The translations under genes were made by a program, and so were the position numbers. Of a stretch of DNA of 64,000 nt, positions 8,640 through 17,666 are shown in pieces. The number at the start of each line of letters is the position of its first letter. Within the stretch, counting starts at the first letter, position 1. Where the stretch lies: positions 58,847 through 122,846 of the forward strand of contig CAIWHP010000026.1 of NCBI GenBank assembly GCA_903912445.1, written 5' to 3'. Source of the DNA: an uncultured Lentisphaerota bacterium. Its GTDB lineage: Bacteria; Verrucomicrobiota; Kiritimatiellia; CAIQIC01. The notes beneath the pieces are model-generated. The model did no database searches. It was given only the letters and a program-made list of their open reading frames with translations, and was not told the origin of the DNA.

Positions 8640-10883
8640 ATGAAAAACAACACGTCCATCGCTCTCACCGTGCTGCTGCTGACTGCGCTGGTTGCGCTTC
8701 AGGCCGCGGAAAGCGTCACCATCGATCTGGCCAAGCGCACCTGGCAGGGCATTCCTGGACTTGAACGCACGGCCAAGGGACGTGTGTTTTTCTCTTGGTT
8801 CACCGGCGGGCCGAAGGAGCCGGCACCGGACAACACGGTGGTGCTCTCCCACAGCGACGACGGTGGCAAGACCTTCTCCGCGCCGCAGGCCATGGGTTTG
8901 CCGCTGAACGATGGCACGCGCTGTTTTGATCCCACCCTGTGGATCGATCCGAAGGGCCGCCTTTGGTATATCTTCAATCGCGGCAACGGAAAGACGGCGC
9001 AGCATGATGTGTGGGCTCGCATCTGCGACGATCCCGATGCTTCGCCGCTGGTCTGGGGTGCGGAGTTTCGGGTCGGCTATGACGGTCCCTATGCGTTTCG
9101 CATGAACAAGCCGACCGTGCTTTCCACCGGCGATTGGATCATGCCGGTGACCCATGCGACCGAGACGATCCGGTCGTGGTTCGCAGGCCCCAAGCAGCTC
9201 CAGGGCGTGGGGATATCGACCGACGAAGGCAAGACGTGGGGTCTCCACGGCGCGCTCAAGGCACCGGAATGGGCGCTGGAGTGCATGGTGACGGAGTTGA
9301 AGGATGGCCGCCTGTGGCTGCTCACCCGCACCGGTGGCGGTTTTCTATGGGAAAGCCATTCCACCGACAAGGGCCGCACTTGGAGTGAGGCGAAAACGAG
9401 CACCATAGCCAACCCCGGTTCGCGCTTCTTCATCCGCCGCCTGGCCTCGGGCAATCTGCTGTTGGTGAACCATTACAGATTCAAGGGGCGCAGCCACCTC
9501 ACCGCGCAGCTTTCCACCGACGATGGCGCGACGTGGAACGACGGGCTGCTGCTCGATGAACGTGGCGGCGTTTCCTATCCCGACGGCGTGCAGGATAAGG
9601 ACGGACTTGTCTGGCTCACCTATGATCGCGACCGCAACGGCGCTGGCGAGATCCTGCTCGCGAAGTTCCGCGAGGAAGACGTGGTGGCAGGCAAGGACGT
9701 GTCCGGTACGGTGACGCTGAAGCAGGTGATCAACAAGCTCGACAAGCCAACACTACTCCCGGTTGGCTGGAATCCGAAGGCTGCGGCGGACAAGGTGCTC
9801 TCGAATATTTTCCAGGTCACCGGGCCGGAGGTGAAGGGCGCGCACGATGCGGACCTGACCTGCGTCGGCGACCGGGCTTTCGTGGTCGCCATTGCCAACG
9901 ACGTCAAGCCGGGGCACGGTGCCGGCAAGGATGAATACTGCACGCTGTCGGTCGTGAACCTGAAGAGCCTCCAGGTCGAGCGTCGACTTCTGCTCGCCAA
10001 GTCCGAGCAGGCGTTCGCCACCGAGACGCTGCCCATTGGCGCCTGCTTCGTCCCGCGCATCCTCCAACTCAACGCGACCACGCTGCGCTGCTTCTTTGCG
10101 TGTGAGGATCAAAAAGGGCCTGGCGGGGCGCAGATGTGGTATCGCGACTTCAATAGCGTTGCGCTCGCGTTCGAGCCCGGCATCCATCGCATGAAGCTCA
10201 AGACCGCCGCGGGCACGTTCGACATGCAGCCCAAGTATTTTCGCGCCGACGCTGTGCGGCAGGGCTTTCGGATCAAGTCCGCGAGCTACGGCCTCTACCT
10301 GATTGACTCGTTCAAGGTTTTCGACGGCCAGACCTGTGCGGTCATCAATAATTTCCCTGGCGCGCAAAACGCGCTCGGGGTGCTCAATGACCAGCGCGAC
10401 ACCGTCGAGGTGCTTGGCCACTACAACGAACCGGTCGACCTGCGGCTCACCGAGTCGGCCGTCAACCGGCTGCCGGACGGCACCTGGCTGGCGATCTGCC
10501 GCGCGGAAGCGGGTGATCGCAACTACGTCTTCACCACCAGCAAGGACGGCAAGACTTGGACCAAGGGCGAGCCCCGCCCATTCGTCACCAAGGGTAGCAA
10601 TTCCAAACCGACCTTCGACAAGTTCGGGGGCGTCTATTACCTCGGTTGGCAGGAGGCCTCGAGTATCCGCGATGGTTACGGCGTCGGGCGGAGGATCTTC
10701 AACATCGAGGTATCCCGCAATGGCACGGACTGGGAGCGCAAATACCGTTTCGAGTCCACGAACTCCTTCCAGTATCCGACCTTCCGCCAGCACGACGGGA
10801 GCATCTGGTTCACCGTCACCCAAGGCACCGGCGGCAGCACGGATCGCATCATGTTTGGCAAGCTGGAGAACGCAAAACCATGA
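8640..10883 (+). CDS. Secreted sialidase-like (BNR/Asp-box) beta-propeller enzyme
   Basis: A 747-residue protein with a signal peptide ending near QAAES. It carries at least five Asp-box motifs (SxDxGxTW type): SDDGGKTF at about 73, STDEGKTW at 194, STDKGRTW at 239, STDDGATW at 291 and SKDGKTW at 634, with a weaker one near 692. These mark six-bladed sialidase-fold propellers. The first propeller spans about residues 25-365, and the rest forms a second propeller-like half, so it is about twice a minimal sialidase. In a plant-polysaccharide locus it may cleave another acidic sugar rather than sialic acid. Its stop overlaps the sulfatase start (ATGA). Confidence 0.72.
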   Translation: MKNNTSIALTVLLLTALVALQAAESVTIDLAKRTWQGIPGLERTAKGRVFFSWFTGGPKEPAPDNTVVLSHSDDGGKTFSAPQAMGLPLNDGTRCFDPTLWIDPKGRLWYIFNRGNGKTAQHDVWARICDDPDASPLVWGAEFRVGYDGPYAFRMNKPTVLSTGDWIMPVTHATETIRSWFAGPKQLQGVGISTDEGKTWGLHGALKAPEWALECMVTELKDGRLWLLTRTGGGFLWESHSTDKGRTWSEAKTSTIANPGSRFFIRRLASGNLLLVNHYRFKGRSHLTAQLSTDDGATWNDGLLLDERGGVSYPDGVQDKDGLVWLTYDRDRNGAGEILLAKFREEDVVAGKDVSGTVTLKQVINKLDKPTLLPVGWNPKAAADKVLSNIFQVTGPEVKGAHDADLTCVGDRAFVVAIANDVKPGHGAGKDEYCTLSVVNLKSLQVERRLLLAKSEQAFATETLPIGACFVPRILQLNATTLRCFFACEDQKGPGGAQMWYRDFNSVALAFEPGIHRMKLKTAAGTFDMQPKYFRADAVRQGFRIKSASYGLYLIDSFKVFDGQTCAVINNFPGAQNALGVLNDQRDTVEVLGHYNEPVDLRLTESAVNRLPDGTWLAICRAEAGDRNYVFTTSKDGKTWTKGEPRPFVTKGSNSKPTFDKFGGVYYLGWQEASSIRDGYGVGRRIFNIEVSRNGTDWERKYRFESTNSFQYPTFRQHDGSIWFTVTQGTGGSTDRIMFGKLENAKP

Positions 10884-12424
10884 AACGCGCGCTCTTCGCC
10901 ATATGGCTGCTGGCGCCGCTGGCCGCGCTGCACGCTGCCGACCAACCCAACATCCTCTTGATTCTCGCCGATGACCTCGGCTACGGCGACGTGAGCTGCT
11001 ACAACGACCGGACCAAGATTCCCACGCCCAACCTCGACCGCCTGGCGCGCGAGGGGCTGCGTTTCACCGACGCCCACAGCCCGGCCACCGTCTGCACGCC
11101 CGCGCGCTACAGCCTGATGACGGGGCACATGGCCTTCCGCGTTCCGCGTGGCGGCGCGGTCTTTGAGGGCGTCGGCGGTCCGTCGCTCATTGCGCCCGGG
11201 CGGCTCACACTGCCGGCTCTGCTCCGCGCCAAGGGCTATACCACGGCGTGCGTCGGCAAGTGGCACGTCGGCTTGACGTTCTTCGACAAGGACGGTCAAC
11301 CGATTCGCAGTGGCGGCGTGGACGCGGTCCGGCGCGTGGACTTCTCGCGCCGCATCGCAGGCGGGCCGCTTGACCACGGCTTTGACCGCTTCTTCGGCAC
11401 TGCGTGCTGTCCCACGACGGACTGGCTCTACGCGTTCATCGAAGGCGACCGCGTGCCCGTGCCGCCGTCGGGCAAGCTCGATAAGACACCGCTGCCCAAG
11501 CATCCCTACGCCAACGACTGCCGGGTGGGCCTCATCGCCACGAATTTTCCGATGGAGGGAATGGATCTCGTCTTTCTCAAGAAGAGCCGCGAGTTTCTCG
11601 AGTCGCATGTCCGCAGCGCGCCGGGCAAACCGTTCTTCCTATACCACGCTGCGCAGGCGGTTCATCTGCCGTCGTTTCCCGCGGACCCGTTCAAGGGCAA
11701 GACCAAAGCGGGCCCTCACGGTGATTTCATTCATGAACTCGATTACGTCGTCGGGGAACTCCTAGCCACGCTCGATAAACTTGGTGTGGCCGACAACACG
11801 CTAGTCATCTTCACGAGTGACAACGGCCCCGAAACCACCAGCGTCATCCATATGCGCGCTGACTACGATCACGATGGCGCGCGGCCATGGCGCGGTCTGA
11901 AGCGCGACGACTGGGAGGGCGGCCATCGCGTGCCGTTTCTCGTCCGCTGGCCTGGCAGGGTGCAGCCCGTTACGACCAGCGCGCAACTCACCAGCCTGAC
12001 CGACGTGATGGCGACCATCGCCGCCGTCATCGGCGCCGACCTGCCCAAGGATGCCGCCGAGGACAGCTTCAACCTGCTGCCCGCGCTGTTCGGCAAGGAC
12101 AGCGGCCCCATCCGGCCCTACCTGCTCCAGCAGGCCTTCGGCGGGTCGCGCACGCTCTCCATCCGCCGTGGCCACTGGAAATATCTCGACCACACCGGCT
12201 CCGGTGGGAACCGCTACGACAACCATCCCGGTCTCAAACCGTTCATGCTCCCCGACACCGCGCCCGCTGCGCCGGGCCAGCTCTATGACCTCGCAACCGA
12301 CCCCGGCGAGACGAAGAACCTCTACTTCTCGCAGCCGCAGATCGTGAAGGAACTGAAGGCCTTGCTCGAGCAATCCAAGGCGTCCGGCCGGAGTCGGCTT
12401 GAGCGTTCCACCGGCAATCCATGA
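10880..12424 (+). CDS. Secreted formylglycine-dependent sulfatase
   Basis: A 514-residue type I sulfatase. After signal peptide MKRALFAIWLLAPLAALHAA comes the metal-binding start QPNILLILADDLGYGD and the modification motif CTPAR, whose Cys72 would be matured to formylglycine. GKWHVG and FTSDNGPE contribute further metal/sulfate ligands. ATG 10880 overlaps the previous stop, and the longer upstream reading would remove the signal peptide, so 10880 is chosen. It would remove sulfate esters from carbohydrates outside the cytoplasm. The sulfated substrate is unknown. No anaerobic or aerobic formylglycine-generating enzyme is seen in the window. Confidence 0.93.
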   Translation: MKRALFAIWLLAPLAALHAADQPNILLILADDLGYGDVSCYNDRTKIPTPNLDRLAREGLRFTDAHSPATVCTPARYSLMTGHMAFRVPRGGAVFEGVGGPSLIAPGRLTLPALLRAKGYTTACVGKWHVGLTFFDKDGQPIRSGGVDAVRRVDFSRRIAGGPLDHGFDRFFGTACCPTTDWLYAFIEGDRVPVPPSGKLDKTPLPKHPYANDCRVGLIATNFPMEGMDLVFLKKSREFLESHVRSAPGKPFFLYHAAQAVHLPSFPADPFKGKTKAGPHGDFIHELDYVVGELLATLDKLGVADNTLVIFTSDNGPETTSVIHMRADYDHDGARPWRGLKRDDWEGGHRVPFLVRWPGRVQPVTTSAQLTSLTDVMATIAAVIGADLPKDAAEDSFNLLPALFGKDSGPIRPYLLQQAFGGSRTLSIRRGHWKYLDHTGSGGNRYDNHPGLKPFMLPDTAPAAPGQLYDLATDPGETKNLYFSQPQIVKELKALLEQSKASGRSRLERSTGNP

Positions 12425-12465
12425 AATTGAAATAGACGAACCAAATGAAAACGGAAGGAGCAAAC

Positions 12466-13572
12466 ATGAAACACACCCTCACACTCCTCACCGGCTTGCT
12501 GCTCGCGCCGCTAGTGGCACTCCACGCCGAGGCTGCCGGCACGAACAACCTTGCCTCGGCGGGTTACGACTTCGCGGCCATGATTCAGCCGGTTCCGTTG
12601 ACGGCAAAGTTCAGCGATCCGGACTACTACATCTGGTGCGGAACTCTGGTGAAGGGCGACGATGCCAAGTATCACCTGTTCTATTCGCGCTGGCCGCGCA
12701 AGCTGGGCTTTCAAGCTTGGGTCACGCACTCCGAGATCGCCCACGCGGTGGGCGACACGCCGCTCGGACCCTTCAAACACCGCGACGTCGCACTCCCGCC
12801 ACGCGGCAAGGAGTTCTGGGACGGCCTGTGCACGCACAATCCATCCGTCAACAAGTTCAGCGACAAGTATTGCCTCTATTACATGGGCAACACCGGCGAC
12901 GGCGTGGCCATGAAAGGGTTGAATTGGACGCACCGCAACAACCAGCGCATTGGCGTCGCCGTGGCGGACTCGCCCAACGGACCATGGACCCGGTTGGACC
13001 GGCCCGTCGTTGACGTGAGTCCGGACTCCGCTGCGCCCGATGCGCTGATGACCTCCAACCCAGCGTTCTGCGAGCGGCCAGGCGGCGGCTATTTGATTCT
13101 CTACAAGGCGGTGGGCAAGCAGGGCAAGGCGCCGTTCGGCGGCCCGGTGGTGCATCTCACCGCCACCGCGGACTCGCTCACCGGTCCCATTACCAAACAG
13201 ATGCGCCCCACCTTCACCGCCCCGGGCGCAGCGTTCCCGGCCGAAGATCCATGCATCTGGTTCGACAAGTCGGCACACCGATACTATGCGATTGTGAAGG
13301 ATCAAAATGGGCACTTCACCCCGCAGCGCGGCAGGTCGCTCATCCTGTGGGAATCCCTGGATGGCTTCGATTGGAAACTCGCCGCCCATCCCATGGTGAC
13401 GACAACCGATATCCGCTGGGCCGACGGCCGAAAACAAGCGGTGGTGTATTTGGAACGCCCGCAAGTGTTCTTCGAGAACGGCAAACCCGCCGTGCTCCTG
13501 TGCGCCGTCGCCGACGACGCCAAGTTGGCCCACTCCTACAACCTTCAAATCCCGTTGTGCCCCGTGCCATGA
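12466..13572 (+). CDS. Secreted five-bladed propeller glycoside hydrolase (GH43/GH117-like)
   Basis: A 368-residue protein with signal peptide MKHTLTLLTGLLLAPLVALHA. The start at 12466 has a Shine-Dalgarno-like GGAAGGAG at 12453-12460; an upstream in-frame ATG at 12445 is less likely. Repeated blades such as DDAKYHLFYSRWP, GPFKHRDV, THNPSVNKFSDKYCLYYMG and EDPCIWFDKSAHRYYAIV are typical of GH43/GH117-superfamily propellers, with acidic residues at blade starts. The exact family and substrate are unresolved. It sits between the sulfatase and a GH5-like enzyme, apparently in one transcription unit. Confidence 0.7.
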   Translation: MKHTLTLLTGLLLAPLVALHAEAAGTNNLASAGYDFAAMIQPVPLTAKFSDPDYYIWCGTLVKGDDAKYHLFYSRWPRKLGFQAWVTHSEIAHAVGDTPLGPFKHRDVALPPRGKEFWDGLCTHNPSVNKFSDKYCLYYMGNTGDGVAMKGLNWTHRNNQRIGVAVADSPNGPWTRLDRPVVDVSPDSAAPDALMTSNPAFCERPGGGYLILYKAVGKQGKAPFGGPVVHLTATADSLTGPITKQMRPTFTAPGAAFPAEDPCIWFDKSAHRYYAIVKDQNGHFTPQRGRSLILWESLDGFDWKLAAHPMVTTTDIRWADGRKQAVVYLERPQVFFENGKPAVLLCAVADDAKLAHSYNLQIPLCPVP

Positions 13573-13611
13573 CTCGGACTGGAATGAACCAACCATCCAC
13601 AACTTGCCGGG

Positions 13612-13694
13612 AGTTCCAAGGTTTGGAAAACTCCGCATGGGCTCTTTCCAACCGTTGGAAAACCGCGGTGCGATGACTTCCCATTCATGGAACT
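13612..13694 (+). promoter_or_regulatory. Phased palindrome triplet before the GH5-like gene
   Basis: Three TTCCAA-NNN-TTGGAA sites have centres at 13621, 13653 and 13685, spaced exactly 32 and 32 bp. The first two are strong. The third is degenerate (CTTCCCATTCATGGAACT) but keeps the register. The third site contains an in-frame ATG (13687); the signal-peptide start at 13726 is preferred for the gene. Confidence 0.72.
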
Positions 13695-13725
13695 GACAAT
13701 TCAAATGGAAACGAAAAGAATACTC

Positions 13726-15603
13726 ATGAGGCCCACCCTCGCACTCCTCACCGCCCTGCTGCTTGCGCCGCTCGCCGCGCTGCACGCTGCCGATGGGGCG
13801 CCGAGTCGCTTCCAGCATTTCATCACGCGTCAGGGCGACAAGTTGATGGAGGGCGACAAGGAGTTCAGGTTTATCGGCGCGAACATGCCGGGGTTGAGCC
13901 TGCCCTATGACTTCACGATGAAGCTGCCGGAGCGGCTGGTACTGCCGACGCCGTGGGAGCAGGCGGACGGGTTGAAGACGCTCGACCAGATGAATCTGCG
14001 CGTCGTACGGATCTGGAACCTCCCCGTCCGCGAGCCGAAGGATAAACCCGCCGATGGGCGCATGACCTGGCATTACGTGCAAGGTCCCGGCCAGTTCAAC
14101 GAGGAGTCGTTCAAGGTCTTGGACAGCCTCTTCGCGCTTGCCAACCGCTACGGCATCCGCGTGGTGTTCAGCTTGTCCGATTCGGCCGGCTACGTCGGCG
14201 GCTTGGGCAGCTATGCGGGCTATCGCGGCAAACAGCCGAAGGAGTTCTTCACCGATGCCCAAGTGAAGGAGGATTTCAAGCAGACGCTCCGCTACGTGCT
14301 CACCCGGCGCAACACCGTGTCGGGCGTGCCCTACAAGGACGATAAGGCCATCCTGTGCTGGGAACTGGGAAACGAGTTATGGACGGTGCCCTACGAGGTC
14401 TTTGCGCCGTGGCAAAGCGAGATGGCGGCGTTCGTCAAGAGCCTCGACCCGCACCACCTGCTCATGGACGCACGCGGGAACGTGATCCCCAAGGAGCCGG
14501 ACGCCAACGTGGACATCTTCAACATCCACTACTACGGCAACGATTTTGCGGCCAGTTGCCGGAGCCATCAGTCGCAATCAAAAGGCAAACGGCCCTTCGT
14601 GATCGGCGAGTTCGGCCCGTATCACGGCAAAGGCTTCACGAGCGAAAATGTGGTGGCCAAGACGCGCGAGTTTCTGGCGACACTGGACGAATCCGGCGCG
14701 GCGGGCGCGTTGCTCTGGAGCATGTATTTCCACCATCGCGACGGCGGGTTCTACTGGCACCAGATCTTCACGTATCCGAGCGTCTGGTCCTATCACTGGC
14801 CGGGCTTCCCCAGCGCCGAAGCGCAGCGCGAGCAAGGCATCATGCAGGTCATGCGCGAGGCAGCGTTCAAGATTCAAGGCCTGCCGGTGCCGCCCGTGCC
14901 CGTGCCGGACGCGCCGGAACTGCTGCCCATCGGCGACGTACCGTTGCTCTCATGGCGCGGCTCGGCGGGCGCGAGCGGCTACGACATCGAGCGCGCGCCG
15001 AAAGCGGACGGTACTTGGATGACGCTTGCCACCAACGTCTGCGACGCCGATAGCGCCTATCGGCCGTTGTTCAGCGACACCACCGCTCGCGCCGGCGAGA
15101 CGTGGTGCTATCGCGTCACGGCCCGGAACATTTCCGGAACATCAAAGCCGTCCAACGTTGTCGGTCCCGTCGCCGTCAAGCGCGTCTGTCTCGCGGACGA
15201 ACTTCAAGACTTCTCCCGCGTCCACGCCAAGTCCGACGTCCTGATGTTGAACAACGACTACAACGCGCTCTACGCCGAATACCTCTTCCGCGCCAAGGGC
15301 AACACCAACGACTGGATCACGTACAAAGTTCCCGGCGCCATCGAGTCCGTCAAAGTCGTCGCCTTCTTCGGTCAGGCCAGCGCGGATTTGGTGCTTCAGG
15401 TTTCAGCCGATGGCACAACGTTCAGCGAACTGCGTCCGGCGCGCAAAGAGCGCCGCCTGGGCAGTCCGATGAGCGGGCCCGCCCGCGGCCAGCATCGCAC
15501 GCTGGTGGAATACGAAGGCGCGGTCCCTGCCGGTAACCGTTTTTTGAAAGTGCTTTGGCGCAGTGCAGCAGAACTGGATCGTGTGGAGATTTATTACCCA
15601 TGA
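13726..15603 (+). CDS. Secreted GH5-like beta-mannanase/cellulase-type enzyme with C-terminal beta domains
   Basis: A 625-residue protein starting MRPTLALLTALLLAPLAALHA. The clan-A barrel covers about residues 30-380 with FRFIGANMPGL near its start, acid/base E217 in ELGNELW and nucleophile E295 in VIGEFGPY. From residue about 400 there is a fibronectin-III-like segment (LLSWRGSAGASGYDIERAP), followed by a beta-sandwich ending AELDRVEIYYP. The paralogue at 60622-62499 has the same length and domain order. GH5 barrels with this N-terminal motif commonly hydrolyse beta-mannan, but specificity is unproven. The stop overlaps the next gene (ATGA). Confidence 0.8.
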   Translation: MRPTLALLTALLLAPLAALHAADGAPSRFQHFITRQGDKLMEGDKEFRFIGANMPGLSLPYDFTMKLPERLVLPTPWEQADGLKTLDQMNLRVVRIWNLPVREPKDKPADGRMTWHYVQGPGQFNEESFKVLDSLFALANRYGIRVVFSLSDSAGYVGGLGSYAGYRGKQPKEFFTDAQVKEDFKQTLRYVLTRRNTVSGVPYKDDKAILCWELGNELWTVPYEVFAPWQSEMAAFVKSLDPHHLLMDARGNVIPKEPDANVDIFNIHYYGNDFAASCRSHQSQSKGKRPFVIGEFGPYHGKGFTSENVVAKTREFLATLDESGAAGALLWSMYFHHRDGGFYWHQIFTYPSVWSYHWPGFPSAEAQREQGIMQVMREAAFKIQGLPVPPVPVPDAPELLPIGDVPLLSWRGSAGASGYDIERAPKADGTWMTLATNVCDADSAYRPLFSDTTARAGETWCYRVTARNISGTSKPSNVVGPVAVKRVCLADELQDFSRVHAKSDVLMLNNDYNALYAEYLFRAKGNTNDWITYKVPGAIESVKVVAFFGQASADLVLQVSADGTTFSELRPARKERRLGSPMSGPARGQHRTLVEYEGAVPAGNRFLKVLWRSAAELDRVEIYYP

Positions 15604-16865
15604 AACACCTCGCCTCCTTGGCCATGGCCGCGCTGCTGTTCTCGCCGTTGACCCATCGTGTGCTGGCTGCCACCAACGACACGGCTGCGCCGACACCGAC
15701 GTGGGACCAGGTCCGGCGCGTGACGATGAGCGGCGGGCTGCGCGTGTTCTGGAATGTGCATGGCGGCGATAACGCGCTCAACTACCGCGAGGCCGCGGCG
15801 CACGGGTTCGAGATGGTGACGCTGCTCAACACCTACTCCGATTATCCCGGCAGGCAGAAGGAAAACATCAGCACCGCCCTCGCCACCAACCGCAACAATC
15901 CCTGGCGGAAGCCGGAGTTCTTCGAGCGCATCATCAAGCGCAACATCGCCTCGCGCACCAACGAGGGCGCGCTCTTCGTCCATGACATCGAGTTTTCCTT
16001 TGAGGAAGACACCGACAAGGCGTGGGCCGACCCCGCCGTGTGCGCCGCGTCGCACGCGACTACGCGCGAGCAATTCGCCGCGGCGTATTTCCGCGAGTGG
16101 GCCACGTGGTTCTCGCTCCCCTGCACGTGGGCCAAGGAAAAGTTCCCCGGCAAGCCGGTCGGCATCTACGGCCCGCAGCCTTTCCGCCGCGACTACTGGG
16201 GCTTGACCGGCAAGCGCGCGCAGCAGATGGACGGCACGCACCGCACCGATGCCGAGCTGTGGCAGCACATTGATCCGACCGTGGATTTCTATATCGCGAG
16301 CGTCTATGTGTTCTATGAGGACCCCGGCTCGCTCTATTACATCGCGGCGAATATCGAGGAAAACGTCGAGCGCACGCGCCGCTTCGGCAACAAGCCGCTC
16401 TACGCCTATGAGTGGCTGCGCTACCACGACTCCAACAAGAAGCTCGCCGGCCGCGAGCTCGCGCCGTGGCTCGTCGAGGCGATGGCGGTGCTGCCCTATT
16501 TCAGCGGCGCGCGCGGGCTGGTGGTGTGGGGCTCGGAGCCGAAACTCAAGGGGCAGTACTACCGCTCGCTCCCGGCTTTTTGCAGCAGCCTCGGGCGGGT
16601 GGCCGATCTCTCTGGAAAAATGGCCAAGGCGCAACGGCTGCCCGATGTGCCCGCGCACCAGCTTTGGAAAGCGAAGCAGCCGCTGGTCCGGCGGCTGCAG
16701 GTGGCCGCGGGCGAATGGGTGGTGCTGGCGGTCAACCCGTGGCAGGCGGACGACGCGAACTCCAGCCTGGCCGTCGAGCTGGGCGGGCACAACCTGAAGC
16801 TCGAACTGCGCGGCAAACATACCGAACTCTTTCATGTAACCGGAAGCAACGCGAAACGGCTATAA
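15600..16865 (+). CDS. Secreted TIM-barrel-like protein of unassigned family
   Basis: A 421-residue protein with signal peptide MKHLASLAMAALLFSPLTH. ATG 15600 overlaps the GH5-like stop, so it is translationally coupled. Conserved-looking stretches are GALFVHDIEFSFEE, GKPVGIYGPQPF, VDFYIASVYVFYEDPG, YAYEWLRYHDSNKK and ARGLVVWGSEPK. Barrel-strand acidic pairs (HDIEF) and the YEW and VVWGS ends recall hyaluronidase-type or other glycoside hydrolase barrels. I cannot assign it to a named family. A small beta domain closes the chain. Context (sulfatase, GH5, RraA) suggests a carbohydrate-active role. Confidence 0.55.
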   Translation: MKHLASLAMAALLFSPLTHRVLAATNDTAAPTPTWDQVRRVTMSGGLRVFWNVHGGDNALNYREAAAHGFEMVTLLNTYSDYPGRQKENISTALATNRNNPWRKPEFFERIIKRNIASRTNEGALFVHDIEFSFEEDTDKAWADPAVCAASHATTREQFAAAYFREWATWFSLPCTWAKEKFPGKPVGIYGPQPFRRDYWGLTGKRAQQMDGTHRTDAELWQHIDPTVDFYIASVYVFYEDPGSLYYIAANIEENVERTRRFGNKPLYAYEWLRYHDSNKKLAGRELAPWLVEAMAVLPYFSGARGLVVWGSEPKLKGQYYRSLPAFCSSLGRVADLSGKMAKAQRLPDVPAHQLWKAKQPLVRRLQVAAGEWVVLAVNPWQADDANSSLAVELGGHNLKLELRGKHTELFHVTGSNAKRL

Positions 16866-16890
16866 TTAACCCCAACGAAAAGGAAACTCC

Positions 16891-17649
16891 ATGAGCGACG
16901 AAACGAAAGCACCGAACCTGTTCCAGCGCGAGGCGAAGATGATGAAGCTGGAAAAACTGATCCAGCAGCGCGAGGCGGTCTCCACCAAGGAATTCCCCGT
17001 GCCGGTGAAGGAACTGCTCCAGCGCTATGAGCAGCTCTACACGGGCGCGATCAGCGATGTGCTGCGCGAGTTCTGCCTGCTCGAGCAGTCGCTGCCCGGC
17101 CACCTGCGGCCGCTGCGCGACAGCGATGTCGTTGCCGGCATCGCCTTCACCGTGAAGAGCGCGCCGAACGTCAAGATCACCGGCGAGATGAGCTTCCGCA
17201 CGGAGATGCTCGACGCGATGGGCGCGGACACGTTCGTCATGTGGGACACGTCCAACGACGAGCGTGCGACGTTGTGGGGCGGCGTGATGACGGCGACGGC
17301 GTACGGCATGGGCGTGCGCGCTGCGTGCATCGATGGCGGCATCCGCGATACGAAGCAGATTTTGGAGAAACCGTTCCCGGTCTACTACAAGTATCGCAGC
17401 CCGAACGGCTCGCTCGGCCGCTGCCTGATCACGCACTACCAGATTCCGATCAAGATCGGCGACGCGGTCATCCGGCCTGGCGACGTGATCTTCGCGGACT
17501 GCGATGGCGTCGTCTGCGTCCCGCGCGACATCGCCTATGACGTGCTCGTGCGCGCCGAGGAGATCCGCGCGAACGAAAAGAAGATCTTCGGCTGGGTCGC
17601 CGAGGGCCAGAACATCCACCAGATCACCGAAAAGGGCGGCTATTTCTGA
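16891..17649 (+). CDS. RraA-like / HMG-aldolase superfamily protein
   Basis: A 252-residue cytoplasmic protein. The family signature appears as GGVMTATAYGMGVRAACIDG followed by GIRD, with the Arg152-Asp153 pair that binds metal and substrate carboxylate in RraA-fold aldolases and decarboxylases. GDVIFADCDGVVCVPRD is the second conserved block. True RraA proteins are about 160 residues; this one has an N-terminal extension of about 40 residues and an insertion, as in catabolic dicarboxylate/HMG aldolase-type members. AAGGAAACTCC precedes the ATG. It probably cleaves or decarboxylates an oxo-acid from sugar-acid catabolism, not RNase E control. Confidence 0.8.
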   Translation: MSDETKAPNLFQREAKMMKLEKLIQQREAVSTKEFPVPVKELLQRYEQLYTGAISDVLREFCLLEQSLPGHLRPLRDSDVVAGIAFTVKSAPNVKITGEMSFRTEMLDAMGADTFVMWDTSNDERATLWGGVMTATAYGMGVRAACIDGGIRDTKQILEKPFPVYYKYRSPNGSLGRCLITHYQIPIKIGDAVIRPGDVIFADCDGVVCVPRDIAYDVLVRAEEIRANEKKIFGWVAEGQNIHQITEKGGYF

Positions 17650-17666
17650 CCGCCAGAAGGACTGAC

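Noticed and set aside
8640-10883. A genuine sialic-acid catabolic locus
   Set aside because: No nan-type genes (lyase, epimerase, kinase) are seen; Asp-box propellers occur in many other hydrolases.
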